Of a stretch of 64,000 nt of DNA, positions 7,709-16,296 are shown in pieces; position 1 is the stretch's first letter; the number at the start of each line of letters is the position of its first letter. The notes under the pieces were generated by a model, which was given only the letters and a program-made list of their open reading frames with translations, ran no database searches and was not told the origin of the DNA. Origin of the DNA: Streptomyces spiramyceticus (GTDB taxonomy: Bacteria > Actinomycetota > Actinomycetes > Streptomycetales > Streptomycetaceae); assembly GCF_028807635.1 (NCBI RefSeq), contig NZ_JARBAX010000001.1, forward strand, positions 3,612,501-3,676,500, written 5' to 3'. The translations under genes were made by a program, and so were the position numbers.

Positions 7709-9166
7709 ATGTCCTTCTTCACCGACCTGGCCCACCAGTACATCGACGGCGAGTGGCGGACCGGCAGCGGCTCGTGGGACATCATCGACTTCAACCCGTA
7801 CGACGGGGAGAAGCTCGCCGCGATCACCGTGGCCTCGGTGGACGAGGTCGACGAGGCCTACCGGGCAGCGGAGCGCGCGCAGCCCGCCTGGGCCGAGTCG
7901 AGCGCGTACCGCAGGAGAGACGTTCTCGAACGCGCCCTGCGGGTCACCCAGGACCGCGAGGACGAGATCGTCGAGGCCATCATCGACGAGCTCGGCGGTA
8001 CGCGCCTGAAGGCGGTGTACGAGGTCCATCTCGCCAAGGAGTTCCTGCGCGAGGCGACGCGGATGGCACTGCGCCCCGAGGGCCAGATCCTGCCGTCGCC
8101 GGTGGACGGCAAGGAGAACCGGGTCTACCGGCTGCCGGTCGGTGTGGTCGGGGTCATCAGCCCCTTCAACTTCCCGTTCCTGGTGACCATCAAGTCGGTC
8201 GCCCCGGCGCTGGCGCTCGGCAACGCGGTCGTGATCAAGCCGAACCAGAACACTCCCGTCGTCGGCGGCGGCCTGATCGCCAAGATCTTCGAGGACGCGG
8301 GTCTGCCGGCCGGGCTGCTCAATGTGCTCGTGACGGACATCGCGGAGATCGGTGACGCGCTCATAGAGCACCCCGTCCCGAAGGTCATCTCCTTCGCGGG
8401 CTCCGACAAGGTCGGACGGCACGTCGCCGCCGTCACCGCGAGCCACTTCAAGCGCTCCGTGCTCGAACTGAGCGGCAACAGCGCGCTCGTGGTGCTGGAC
8501 GACGCGGACGTCGACTACGCCGTGGACGCCGCGGTTTTCAGTCGTTTCGTGTACCAGGGCCAGGTCTGCATGGCCGCCAACCGCATCCTGGTGGACCGGT
8601 CGGTCGAGGTGGAGTTCACGGAGAAGTTCGTCGCGAAGGTACGGTCCCTGGTCACCGGCGACCCGGCCGACCCCAAGACCCACATCGGCCCCGTCATCAA
8701 CACCTTCCAGGCGGACGCCCTGACCACGCTGGTGGAGCAGGCGCTCGCGGAGGGCGGGACCGCGCTCGTACGCGGGTCCACGCGCGGCAATCTGGTCGAG
8801 CCGACCGTACTGACCGGGCTGCCGGACGACTCGACGATCCTGGGGCAGGAGATCTTCGGGCCTGTCGCGTTGATCATTCCCTTCGACGGGGAGGAAGAGG
8901 GCGTACGCATCGCCAACGACAGCGAGTACGGGCTCAGCGGGGCGGTCCACACCGCGAACGTGGAGCGAGGTGTGCGCTTCGCCAAGCGCATCGTGACCGG
9001 GATGATCCACGTCAACGACTCGACCGTCGCGGACGAGCCGCAGGTGGCCTTCGGGGGCGAGAAGTACTCGGGGATCGGGCGGCTGAACGGCGACTCGGCG
9101 GTGGAGGCGTTCACGACGCAGAAGTGGATTTCGGTGCAGCACGGACGGACCGAATTCCCCTTCTGA
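7709..9166 (+). CDS. Aldehyde dehydrogenase
   Basis: This is a 485-residue NAD(P)-dependent aldehyde dehydrogenase. Visible motifs are the cofactor segment NAVVIKPNQNTPV, the catalytic-Glu region VLELSGNSALVVLDDADVD, the catalytic Cys in YQGQVCMAANRI and EIFGPVALIIPF. The family resembles benzaldehyde/vanillin-type dehydrogenases, but the substrate cannot be assigned. The chosen ATG gives the usual N-terminus (HQYIDGEWR). An in-frame ATG at 7658 would add 17 residues. A TCTGCACCTGCACACCTTGC stretch just upstream recalls the words of the trio's element. Confidence 0.92.
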   Translation: MSFFTDLAHQYIDGEWRTGSGSWDIIDFNPYDGEKLAAITVASVDEVDEAYRAAERAQPAWAESSAYRRRDVLERALRVTQDREDEIVEAIIDELGGTRLKAVYEVHLAKEFLREATRMALRPEGQILPSPVDGKENRVYRLPVGVVGVISPFNFPFLVTIKSVAPALALGNAVVIKPNQNTPVVGGGLIAKIFEDAGLPAGLLNVLVTDIAEIGDALIEHPVPKVISFAGSDKVGRHVAAVTASHFKRSVLELSGNSALVVLDDADVDYAVDAAVFSRFVYQGQVCMAANRILVDRSVEVEFTEKFVAKVRSLVTGDPADPKTHIGPVINTFQADALTTLVEQALAEGGTALVRGSTRGNLVEPTVLTGLPDDSTILGQEIFGPVALIIPFDGEEEGVRIANDSEYGLSGAVHTANVERGVRFAKRIVTGMIHVNDSTVADEPQVAFGGEKYSGIGRLNGDSAVEAFTTQKWISVQHGRTEFPF

Positions 9167-9257
9167 ACGGCTGCCGTTGCGGACAGATGCTGACCGCAAG
9201 GGTTCGTAGCGTGGTTCTTGTCAGGACGGCGAGACACCTTACGGAAGAGGCGGACCC

Positions 9258-9803
9258 ATGGTCGTACACGTGAACGCAGAGGCCCACGGCGACGAGCGCG
9301 GCGCGCTTCTGGCCTTCCTGGACGCCGAGCGCGGCGGCATCCGGCGCGCGCTGCTCGGCCTGACGGACGAGCAGGCGGCCACGAAGCCGAGCGCCAGCGA
9401 GCTCTCGCTCTCCGGGCTCCTCAAGCACGTCTCCGAGGCCGAGCAGAGCTGGCTCTCGCGGGCCAAGGGCGTCGAGCCGGAGACGCGGCGCGACGAGTCG
9501 AACTGGGACGAGAGCTTCCGGCTGGTCGGGGACGAGACGGTCGAGAGCAGGCTGGCGTACTGGGAGAAGGTGGCACGGCAGACCGAGGAGGTCATCCGGT
9601 CGGTGCCCAGCCTGGACGACACCTTCGCGCTGCCCGACGAGCCGTGGTTCCCCAAGGAGGATGTGTCGATGCGCTGGCTGCTGCTGCGGCTGATCACCGA
9701 AATGTCCCGGCACTCCGGCCATGCGGACATCATCCGCGAGACCTTGGACGGCAAGACGGCGTTCGAGCTGGTCGCCCTGGAGCGCGGCGAGAGCTGGGAC
9801 TGA
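9258..9803 (+). CDS. DinB/DUF664 family protein
   Basis: This 181-residue four-helix-bundle protein belongs to the DinB-like / mycothiol-dependent (MDMPI) superfamily. The pattern is ALLAFLDAERGGIRRALLGL, SLSGLLKHVSEAEQSWLSRA with the first metal-ligand His, and LRLITEMSRHSGHADIIRE near residue 150 with the HxxxH-like pair. Such proteins often bind a divalent metal and act as thiol-dependent transferases. The specific reaction is unknown. It stands between the aldehyde dehydrogenase and the PadR gene on the same strand. Confidence 0.88.
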   Translation: MVVHVNAEAHGDERGALLAFLDAERGGIRRALLGLTDEQAATKPSASELSLSGLLKHVSEAEQSWLSRAKGVEPETRRDESNWDESFRLVGDETVESRLAYWEKVARQTEEVIRSVPSLDDTFALPDEPWFPKEDVSMRWLLLRLITEMSRHSGHADIIRETLDGKTAFELVALERGESWD

Positions 9804-9883
9804 TGGTCCGGGACTGACTCGCCTGGGGCCGATCGCCTGGGGCTGATCGGCCGGCGGATCGTGCTCTCGCTGCTCCGGATACT

Positions 9884-9901
9884 CTAGTCAAAATTGAGTA
9901 G
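9884..9901. promoter_or_regulatory. PadR operator, copy 1
   Basis: CTAGTCAAAATTGAGTAG is an imperfect palindrome (14 of 18 positions symmetric) immediately before the ribosome binding site of the PadR gene. It matches the better-conserved copies at 10555 and 10601, which suggests autoregulation. Confidence 0.65.
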
Positions 9902-9913
9902 AAGGAAGGTGCG

Positions 9914-10558
9914 GTGATGTCGGCGATCCGGCTGCTGGTCCTCGGCGCCGTCCGTCAGCACGGACGGGCCCATGGCTATCAAGTACGCAACGACCTGGAG
10001 TTCTGGGGCGCCCACGAGTGGTCCAACGCCAAGCCCGGGTCCATCTATCACGCGCTGAAGCAGATGGCCAAGCAGGGACTGCTGCTCGCCCACGAGGTGG
10101 CGCCGAGCACGGCCGGCGGGCCGCCGCGTACCGAGTACGAGCTCACGGAGAAGGGTGTCGAGGAGTACTTCGGGCTGCTCCGCGAGGCTCTGACGACGTA
10201 CGACCAGAAGATGGACGTGCTGTCGGCCGGCATCGGCTTCATCGTGGATCTGGAGCGCGCCGAGGCTGTCGAGCTGCTGAAGGAACGGGTGCGGGGGCTT
10301 CAGGAGTGGCGGGCGGCCGTCACCGAGTACTACACCCCGGAGGACGGGCCCGAGTCACTCGGGCACATCGGCGAAATCATGAATATGTGGGTCCACTCGG
10401 CGGATGCGGGGGCCGAGTGGACACGCGGCCTCATCGCCCGGATCGAGGGCGGGGCGTACACCTTCTCCGGCGAGGGGGACCCCTTTGTGGGGGTGCTCGC
10501 GGAGGACCAGGAGAACCCGTACGCGACCGGGATTCCCGATGAGGGAGATCATCGCTAA
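9914..10558 (+). CDS. PadR-family transcriptional regulator
   Basis: This 214-residue regulator has the N-terminal PadR winged helix (RLLVLGAVRQHGRAHGYQV, then SIYHALKQMAKQGLL and a PPRTEYELTEKG wing) and a C-terminal helical Vir-type dimerisation region. PadR proteins usually repress a neighbouring transporter and are released by its substrate. The GTG at 9914 and the ATG at 9917 are both possible starts behind GAAGGAAGG. Palindromes of the TAGTCAA..TTGACTA type precede it and the ABC exporter that follows, so it probably controls both. Confidence 0.92.
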   Translation: MMSAIRLLVLGAVRQHGRAHGYQVRNDLEFWGAHEWSNAKPGSIYHALKQMAKQGLLLAHEVAPSTAGGPPRTEYELTEKGVEEYFGLLREALTTYDQKMDVLSAGIGFIVDLERAEAVELLKERVRGLQEWRAAVTEYYTPEDGPESLGHIGEIMNMWVHSADAGAEWTRGLIARIEGGAYTFSGEGDPFVGVLAEDQENPYATGIPDEGDHR

Positions 10559-10572
10559 TCAAGCTTGACTAA
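10555..10572. promoter_or_regulatory. PadR operator, copy 2
   Basis: CTAATCAAGCTTGACTAA is a near-perfect palindrome that overlaps the end of the PadR gene, 29 bases before copy 3 and upstream of the ABC exporter. Confidence 0.7.
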
Positions 10573-10600
10573 TGCGCGAGCCCGGCCTACCTTGGGCGCC

Positions 10601-10618
10601 GTAGTCAAGTTTGACTAC
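10601..10618. promoter_or_regulatory. PadR operator, copy 3
   Basis: GTAGTCAAGTTTGACTAC has two perfectly complementary 8-base arms around a 2-base centre and lies directly before the ribosome binding site of the ABC ATPase gene. It is the best-conserved site of the three. Confidence 0.75.
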
Positions 10619-10638
10619 AGGGCTTGGAGGAGAGTGCA

Positions 10639-11634
10639 TTGACTGACGCCGACGCGGCGATCGTCGTCGAGGGAGCACAGAAGAGGTACGGGGAGAAGCG
10701 GGCCCTGGACGGGCTCGACCTGGTGGTGGGGCGCGGCACGGTGCACGGTGTGCTCGGGCCCAACGGAGCGGGCAAGACGACGATCGTGCGCATCCTGGCC
10801 ACGCTGTTGCGGCACGACGCGGGCCGCGTGGAGGTGGCCGGGTACGACGTACGGTCGCAGGCCGGCGAGGTGCGGCGGCGGATCGGGCTGCTGGGGCAGC
10901 ACGCGGCGGTGGACGAGGGGCTCGGCGGGCGGCAGAACCTGGAGATGTTCGGTCGGCTGTACCACCTGGGGGCGCGCAGGGCGGGCCTACGGGCGGACGA
11001 GCTCCTTGAGCGGTTCGGGCTCGCGGACACCGGGCGCAAGGCGGTCAAGCAGTACAGCGGCGGGATGCGGCGGCGGCTCGACCTGGCGGCATCGCTGATC
11101 ACTGATCCGCAGGTGCTGTTCCTGGACGAGCCGACGACCGGGCTCGACCCGCGCGGACGGGCGGAAGTGTGGGGCGCGGTGCGCTCGCTGGTCGGGGGAG
11201 GGACGACCGTACTGCTCACGACGCAGTATCTGGAGGAGGCCGACCAACTGGCCGATCGCATCACGGTGGTCGATCGGGGCAAGTCCATCGCGGAGGGCAC
11301 GCCGGACCAGCTCAAGGGCAAAGTGGGCGGCGACCGGATCGACGTAGTGCTGCACGATGTGCGCCAACTGGGCGTGGCGGCAAGTCGGTTGGGGGTCGGG
11401 GCCGAGACGGACGAGGACCGGCGGCTGATCAGCGCGCCGGTGACGGACCGGATGGCGGCGCTCACCGGGATCGTACGGGCGCTGGAGACGGCCGGGATCG
11501 AGGCGGAGGACATCGCACTGCGCAGGCCCACGCTCGACGAGGTGTTCCTGCACCTTACGAAGGGAACCGGCGGGACGGATGTTTCCGGCAAGGCCGGCGA
11601 GGTCGGCGAGATCCACAAGGGGGTTGCGGCATGA
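10639..11634 (+). CDS. Daunorubicin-resistance-type ABC exporter, ATPase (DrrA-like)
   Basis: This 331-residue ABC ATPase has Walker [10 protein letters not shown] (about residues 39-47), signature [12 protein letters not shown] and Walker [13 protein letters not shown], and the C-terminal extension typical of DrrA-type drug or lipid exporters. The TTG start at 10639 follows GGAGGAGA by 6 bases. It is translationally coupled to the permease (ATGA) and probably controlled by the PadR protein. The substrate is unknown. Confidence 0.92.
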   Translation: MTDADAAIVVEGAQKRYGEKRALDGLDLVVGRGTVHGVLGPNGAGKTTIVRILATLLRHDAGRVEVAGYDVRSQAGEVRRRIGLLGQHAAVDEGLGGRQNLEMFGRLYHLGARRAGLRADELLERFGLADTGRKAVKQYSGGMRRRLDLAASLITDPQVLFLDEPTTGLDPRGRAEVWGAVRSLVGGGTTVLLTTQYLEEADQLADRITVVDRGKSIAEGTPDQLKGKVGGDRIDVVLHDVRQLGVAASRLGVGAETDEDRRLISAPVTDRMAALTGIVRALETAGIEAEDIALRRPTLDEVFLHLTKGTGGTDVSGKAGEVGEIHKGVAA

Positions 11635-12413
11635 GTGCGGCATGGGCGGTCACGGACTCCTGGACGATGACGCGGCGCGAACTCGCCCACTGGGGGCGGC
11701 AGCCGGTCCAGGTCGTCGTCGGACTGGTCTTCCCGGTGATGCTGCTGCTGATGTTCGGATTCCTGATCGGCGGCGGCAAGGGCGTCACCGGGGAGTACGT
11801 CGAATTCCTGGTGCCGGGCGTGCTGGCGCTGACCATGGCCTTCGGCCTGGAAGCGACGATGCTCGCGGTCACCCAGGACCTGGGCAAAGGCGTCATCGAC
11901 CGCTTCCGGTCCATGCCGATGGCGACGTCGGCGGTGCTGGTCGGGCGCTGCGTCGCGGACATGCTCCAGTCGGCGGTCAGCCTGCTCGCCCTGATCGGGG
12001 TCGGGTATGCCATCGGGTGGCGCTGGCACGGCAGCTTCATGGCGGCGCTGGGGGCGGTGGGGCTGCTGCTCCTGCTGAGGTTCGCGATGCTGTGGATCGG
12101 CATCCATCTTGCGCTGGTGGCGGGCAAACCGGAGCTGGTGCAGGCGGTTCAGATCCTGGTCTGGCCGGTCGGTTTCCTCTCCAACGCCATCGCGATTCCG
12201 CAGAGCATGCCGGACTGGCTCGGCGCGATCGTCGAGTGGAACCCGATGTCGGCGACGGCGACGGCGGTGCGTGACCTCTTCGGCAACCCGGGTGCGGCGG
12301 GCGGATCGTGGGCGGCGGACCACGCGGAGCTGCTGGCGGTGGTGTGGCCCGTGGCGCTGGTCGCGGTGTTCTTCCCGCTGGCGGTACGGCGGTTCGGGCG
12401 GCTGAGCCACTGA
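11631..12413 (+). CDS. ABC exporter permease (DrrB-like, ABC-2 type)
   Basis: This 260-residue membrane protein has about six hydrophobic segments (for example [20 protein letters not shown] and VAVFFPLAV near the end) and the ABC-2 permease pattern [17 protein letters not shown]. It pairs with the ATPase encoded just upstream, overlapping it by four bases (ATGA). The complex would export a hydrophobic compound across the cytoplasmic membrane. Confidence 0.92.
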   Translation: MSAAWAVTDSWTMTRRELAHWGRQPVQVVVGLVFPVMLLLMFGFLIGGGKGVTGEYVEFLVPGVLALTMAFGLEATMLAVTQDLGKGVIDRFRSMPMATSAVLVGRCVADMLQSAVSLLALIGVGYAIGWRWHGSFMAALGAVGLLLLLRFAMLWIGIHLALVAGKPELVQAVQILVWPVGFLSNAIAIPQSMPDWLGAIVEWNPMSATATAVRDLFGNPGAAGGSWAADHAELLAVVWPVALVAVFFPLAVRRFGRLSH

Positions 12414-12725
12414 AATCGGTCGGCTGAGTCGCTGAAATCGTCGGCTGAGAAGGGGAACCCGGAAGCGGTCTGCGGTGTACCAGAAGGAGAAGTGGTCCGC
12501 CGCGGACCGCTGGACCGGGGGGCTTCGATGCGTAAGCCGTTCACGACAGTCGGGGTGCCGACCGGCGCCGTCCTCGTTGCGTTGGTGGTGCTGGCGCTGC
12601 TGCTTTCCACACGGTGGGGCCGGCGGCGGACGGGAGCGGCTTCGCGCTGCTCGCGGATTGACGGAGAGCCTGGGGCGCGGCTCGCTGTCCTCGCGTTCCT
12701 CAGCGCCCCGATGAAGCGGCACGCG
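12414..12725. other. 312-bp gap, possible small membrane ORF
   Basis: No gene is firmly assigned. A plus-strand ATG at 12528 opens a frame beginning MRKPFTTVGVPTGAVLVALV with one hydrophobic stretch, but it continues into the antisense of the YbjQ remnant without a stop, so it is not convincing. GTCGGCTGAGT/CGTCGGCTGAG-like short repeats follow the permease stop. Confidence 0.4.
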
Positions 12726-12994
12726 TTACTCCTTGGTAATGACGACCGCTGTGCCGTACGCGCACACCTCGGTGCCCACGTCTGCGGCTTCCGTCACATC
12801 GAAGCGGAACATCAGCACCGGGTTGGCGCCGCGCGCCCCCGCTTGCTCGACGAGCCGCTCCATCGCCTGGTTGCGGGTCTCCACCAGCGTCTTGGTGAGC
12901 CCCTTGAGCTCGCCGCCGATCTGACTTCCCAGGTCGTGACCACCAGTACGTCGGAATGCCCGCTCTGCCCGCCGCCGTAATCCTCGATGCCCAT
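12726..12994 (-). pseudogene. YbjQ/UPF0145 family protein, broken
   Basis: The start MGIEDYGGGQSGHSDVLVVTT is in one frame and the rest, LGSQIGGELKGLTKTLVETR to VCAYGTAVVITKE, is in another. Intact Streptomyces YbjQ proteins are about 120 residues and carry about 30 residues between these blocks (including a VPGYEV..VIGEVFG segment). Here that part is missing, so a deletion that is not a multiple of three has fused the two halves out of frame. A second in-frame loss of about eight residues lies at QIG|GEL. The family forms oligomers and may bind metals, but this copy should not make a functional protein. A sequencing error alone would not explain the missing bases. Confidence 0.75.
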
Positions 12995-13144
12995 ACGCAT
13001 CCACCTCCTGACGGACAGCTTTGCCCCAGTACGTGCACCGCGCATCCACTGGGAAGCCACTGGAACCAGGAGAGTCCCGGTGGCGTTGATAGCTTTGGGC
13101 AGCACACCCGCAGACGATCGATCCCACCCTGGAGCCCGGTACCC

Positions 13145-13837
13145 GTGAATACGCTTGCGCTCGGACCGTCCTGGCTGGATCCCGACTATCTGCTGGAGCA
13201 GTTCGGCCTGATCGGCCTCCTGGTCATCGTCTTCGCCGAGTCCGGGCTGCTCATCGGCTTCTTCCTGCCGGGCGACTCGCTGCTGTTCACCACCGGCCTG
13301 CTCGTGACCACGGGCGCACTGGACACCCCGCTGTGGCTCGTCTGCACGCTGGTCGTTCTCGCGGCGATCATCGGTGACCAGGTCGGCTATCTCTTCGGCC
13401 GCAAGGTCGGGCCTGCCCTCTTCAAGCGTCCGGACTCCAGGCTCTTCAAGCAGGAGAACGTCGAGAAGGCCCACGACTTCTTCGAGAAGTACGGGCCGAA
13501 GTCGCTGGTCCTGGCCCGCTTCGTGCCGATCGTCCGCACCTTCACGCCGATCATCGCCGGCGTCAGCAGGATGAACTACCGCTCGTTCATCACGTTCAAC
13601 ATCATCGGCGGCGTGCTCTGGGGCGCCGGCGTCACGCTCCTCGGCGCCTCGCTCGGCAAGATCGACTTCGTCCACAAGAACATCGAAGCGATCCTCATCC
13701 TGATCGTGCTGATCTCGGTGGTCCCGATCGCCATCGAGTACCTGCGCGCCCGCAGCAGGTCCAAGAAGGCGGCCGCCGCCGAGGGCCCGTCCGACGGCAC
13801 GCCCCCGTCCCAGCGCGGCCGCCACGCCAAGCGCTGA
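13145..13837 (+). CDS. DedA-family membrane protein
   Basis: This 230-residue integral membrane protein has the DedA/SNARE-associated signature: ESGLLIGFFLPGDSLLFTTG near residue 35, GYLFGRKVGP near 83, and the conserved RFVPIVRTFTPIIAGVSRM helix-loop near 124. DedA proteins help maintain membrane potential and recycle polyprenyl phosphate or phospholipid. The C-terminus is a basic, Ala/Lys-rich tail. The GTG start lies close after a GGAG-like sequence. Confidence 0.92.
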   Translation: MNTLALGPSWLDPDYLLEQFGLIGLLVIVFAESGLLIGFFLPGDSLLFTTGLLVTTGALDTPLWLVCTLVVLAAIIGDQVGYLFGRKVGPALFKRPDSRLFKQENVEKAHDFFEKYGPKSLVLARFVPIVRTFTPIIAGVSRMNYRSFITFNIIGGVLWGAGVTLLGASLGKIDFVHKNIEAILILIVLISVVPIAIEYLRARSRSKKAAAAEGPSDGTPPSQRGRHAKR

Positions 13838-13874
13838 CCCACGCCAGGCACTCGCCCGGGCCGGACAGGACAGG

Positions 13875-15581
13875 TTAGAAGCCGCGCGTCCGCTTCGCCG
13901 CGCGGCGGCTCGCCCCACGGCCTGCTCCCGGCATCTTGAGGAACAGCCGGGAGATCTCGCCACCGAGGTTCACCCCGATGGCGATCGCCAGTGACAGGGC
14001 CGCCGCCTTCGACAGCGAGGCGAGCCCCGAGTTCAGATCGTTCTGCGCGATGCCGAGCAGACCGAAGTACGTCGCCGAACCGGGCAGCAGCGGGCCGATC
14101 GCCGCCGTGACGTACGGCAGCGCCGAGGCGTACTGGTAGCGCGAGAACAGCTGCCCGAAGAGACCCACCAGACCGGCCGCGACAGCCGTCGAAGCCACCT
14201 GCGAGATCTCGCCGATGTCATGCATCGCGCCGTAGACGATCCAGGCCACCGCGCCGTTCAGCGTCACCATCAGCACGGTGTTCCGTTCCTGCTGGAGCAG
14301 GATCGCGAAGGAGAAACAGAGCAGCATCGAGGCCAGGATCTGGGTCACCGGACGCGTGGAGCTCTCCAGCGCCGTCGCCGCCTGGAGCTCGGCGCCCAGC
14401 TGCACACCCAGATAGAGCACCATCAGCACGCCGATGACGATCGCGATGAAGAAGTACATGACTTCGAGCAGGCGCGCGGACGCGGTGATGTAGTAACCGG
14501 TCAGCCCGTCCTGCACGCCCGCAACGAGCGCCCGCCCGGGCAGCAGCGCGAAGAGACCACCGGTGATCACCGCCGAGGGCCGGGCGTCCCACGCCGACGT
14601 CTGGGGGGCCAGCGTGAGCGCCACGCCTATCGCGGCGGGCGGCATCGCCGCCACCACGAACTGGTAGAACTCCGGCAGCCCGCGCCCGGAGCACAGCCAG
14701 GCGAGCCGGTCGCCGAGCATCGCCCCGATGGCCGCCGCCACGAAGACCACGGGCCCACCGCCGACCAGCACGGAAGCCCCGCCGGCCAGCAGCCCGCTCG
14801 CCATCGTCAGCGCCCACCCCGGGTACGGGTGGCGGTTGCGGCGGATCTCCGCGAGCGTGCCGTACGCCTCCTCCAGCGTGACGTCGGTCTCCGGCGTCGT
14901 GATGTCGTCGATGAGGTGGTAGACGGCCGCCAGGCGGGTGTAGTCGGTGCCCCGCCTGCGTACGGTCCTGCTGGCCGTCACCGGATCGTCGACCAGTGAG
15001 GGCTGGTACGAGATCGACAGCAGGGTGAAGGTGACGTTCGGCTCGCAGCGGTCGAGCCCGTACGCCCGGCTCACGCCGAACATCGCCGCCTCGACGTCCT
15101 CCGCGCCCTCGCCGCCGGCGAGCAGCAGCTCGCCGATACGCAGCGTCAGGTCCAGCACGCGCGGTACGGCGGGCCCGGTCTCGTCGTGCTTCTGCACCGG
15201 CTCCGACACGGGCCGGTCGCCCACCGGCATGCGCAGCAGCGTACGCATCCGGTCCTGCCAGGGAGCCTCCTTGGTCAGCCTGACCATGGGGACGCCGTGC
15301 GCCGGGGTGAAGGCGGGCGGCGCGTTCCTGGCGTTGTACGTGGTCGGTGTGTCGAATGCGGATGATTCGGGCGGTGCGGGCTGCTCGGTCGTCATCCCCT
15401 CGGGGACGGCGAACTCGGAGCTCGGGTGGTCCTCCTCGGGCGGCGCCGGCTGCTCCATTCCGGCCGGTGGAGCGAAGGCGCTGCGCGCCTCGTCCGACGG
15501 CGGCTTGCGGTCTTCGGGGCCCTCGCTCTCGGCCCCGCTGCCGCCGCGCTTCGGATCCGCCACCGTTCGCCTCGCTTCCAT
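13875..15581 (-). CDS. Threonine/serine exporter (ThrE family)
   Basis: This 568-residue protein fuses both halves of the ThrE exporter. A hydrophilic N-terminal stretch of about 130 residues precedes the ThrE_1 domain (LRIGELLLAGGEGAEDVEAA, GLDRCEPNVTFTLLSISY) and several membrane helices (about 250-540). The N-terminal domain of this family is thought to have amidase-like residues and to act before export. The protein should export small amino acids across the cytoplasmic membrane. It is transcribed leftward and ends 37 bases from the convergent DedA gene. Confidence 0.9.
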   Translation of the reverse strand: MEARRTVADPKRGGSGAESEGPEDRKPPSDEARSAFAPPAGMEQPAPPEEDHPSSEFAVPEGMTTEQPAPPESSAFDTPTTYNARNAPPAFTPAHGVPMVRLTKEAPWQDRMRTLLRMPVGDRPVSEPVQKHDETGPAVPRVLDLTLRIGELLLAGGEGAEDVEAAMFGVSRAYGLDRCEPNVTFTLLSISYQPSLVDDPVTASRTVRRRGTDYTRLAAVYHLIDDITTPETDVTLEEAYGTLAEIRRNRHPYPGWALTMASGLLAGGASVLVGGGPVVFVAAAIGAMLGDRLAWLCSGRGLPEFYQFVVAAMPPAAIGVALTLAPQTSAWDARPSAVITGGLFALLPGRALVAGVQDGLTGYYITASARLLEVMYFFIAIVIGVLMVLYLGVQLGAELQAATALESSTRPVTQILASMLLCFSFAILLQQERNTVLMVTLNGAVAWIVYGAMHDIGEISQVASTAVAAGLVGLFGQLFSRYQYASALPYVTAAIGPLLPGSATYFGLLGIAQNDLNSGLASLSKAAALSLAIAIGVNLGGEISRLFLKMPGAGRGASRRAAKRTRGF

Positions 15582-15658
15582 TCCTTGATCGAGTCGGGCC
15601 CGTCCGCCCCGGTTCAGTATGCGGACGGACTGCTTCCCGTCACGAGGGGCTCAACACA

Positions 15659-15702
15659 CGGCGGGCGGTGCGCCCCGTTGGGGTGCACCGCCCGCCGTTT
15701 TT
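15659..15702. terminator. Strong hairpin between thrE-type gene and ppa
   Basis: Arms CGGCGGGCGGTGCGCCCC and GGGGTGCACCGCCCGCCG (17 Watson-Crick pairs and one G-U or mismatch) enclose a 3-base loop, and a T5 run follows on the plus strand. It lies just past the stop of ppa on the minus strand, so it most likely ends ppa transcription. The U-tract faces the other way, so it could also block opposing transcription. Confidence 0.75.
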
Positions 15703-15760
15703 CATGCCACGAGAGCCCAGAGGCTCATCGGTTTCGCCAGCGCCAGTGTCGCCAGTGGCG

Positions 15761-16255
15761 TCAGTGGCTGCCGCCCTGCGCCTGGAGGCGCTTGTAGGAG
15801 GCCTCGACCTCGGCCTCGGCCTCGGTGCGGCCGACCCAGTCGGCGCCCTCTACGGACTTGCCGGGCTCCAGGTCCTTGTAGACCTCGAAGAAGTGCTGGA
15901 TCTCCAGCCGGTCGAACTCCGATACGTGGTGGATGTCGCGCAGGTGCTCGACACGCGGGTCCGACGCCGGGACGCACAGCAGCTTGTCGTCGCCGCCGGC
16001 CTCGTCGGTCATACGGAACATGCCGATCGCGCGGCACTTGATGACACAGCCGGGGAAGGTCGGCTCGTCGAGCAGAACAAGGGCGTCCAGCGGGTCGCCG
16101 TCCTCGCCGAGGGTGTTCTCGACGAAGCCGTAGTCGGCGGGGTAGCTGGTGGAAGTGAAGAGTCGACGGTCCAGGCGGATCCGACCGGTCTCGTGGTCCA
16201 CCTCGTACTTGTTCCGCGAACCCTTCGGGATCTCGATGGTGACGTCGAACTCCAC
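15761..16255 (-). CDS. ppa: Inorganic pyrophosphatase
   Basis: This 164-residue family I soluble pyrophosphatase hydrolyses PPi to drive biosynthesis. Key blocks are [13 protein letters not shown], the active-site [24 protein letters not shown] with its acidic metal ligands, and [13 protein letters not shown]. The GTG at 16255 is preferred because GGAGGAG lies 6 bases upstream and the protein then starts at the usual [13 protein letters not shown] longer reading from ATG at 16267 or 16279 would place the ribosome binding site inside the gene. Confidence 0.95.
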   Translation of the reverse strand: MEFDVTIEIPKGSRNKYEVDHETGRIRLDRRLFTSTSYPADYGFVENTLGEDGDPLDALVLLDEPTFPGCVIKCRAIGMFRMTDEAGGDDKLLCVPASDPRVEHLRDIHHVSEFDRLEIQHFFEVYKDLEPGKSVEGADWVGRTEAEAEVEASYKRLQAQGGSH

Positions 16256-16296
16256 GGGTGGCTCCTCCATGATCAGCACAAACTTCGGGTGGTTAA

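Noticed and set aside
10605..12722. Very long antisense frames across the ABC exporter and other genes
   Set aside because: Such frames are caused by the high GC content at third codon positions; the sense genes have full domain motifs.
12528..12980. A plus-strand frame beginning MRKPFTTVGVPTGAVLVALV with one hydrophobic segment
   Set aside because: It runs antisense through the YbjQ remnant without its own stop and lacks support from codon use.
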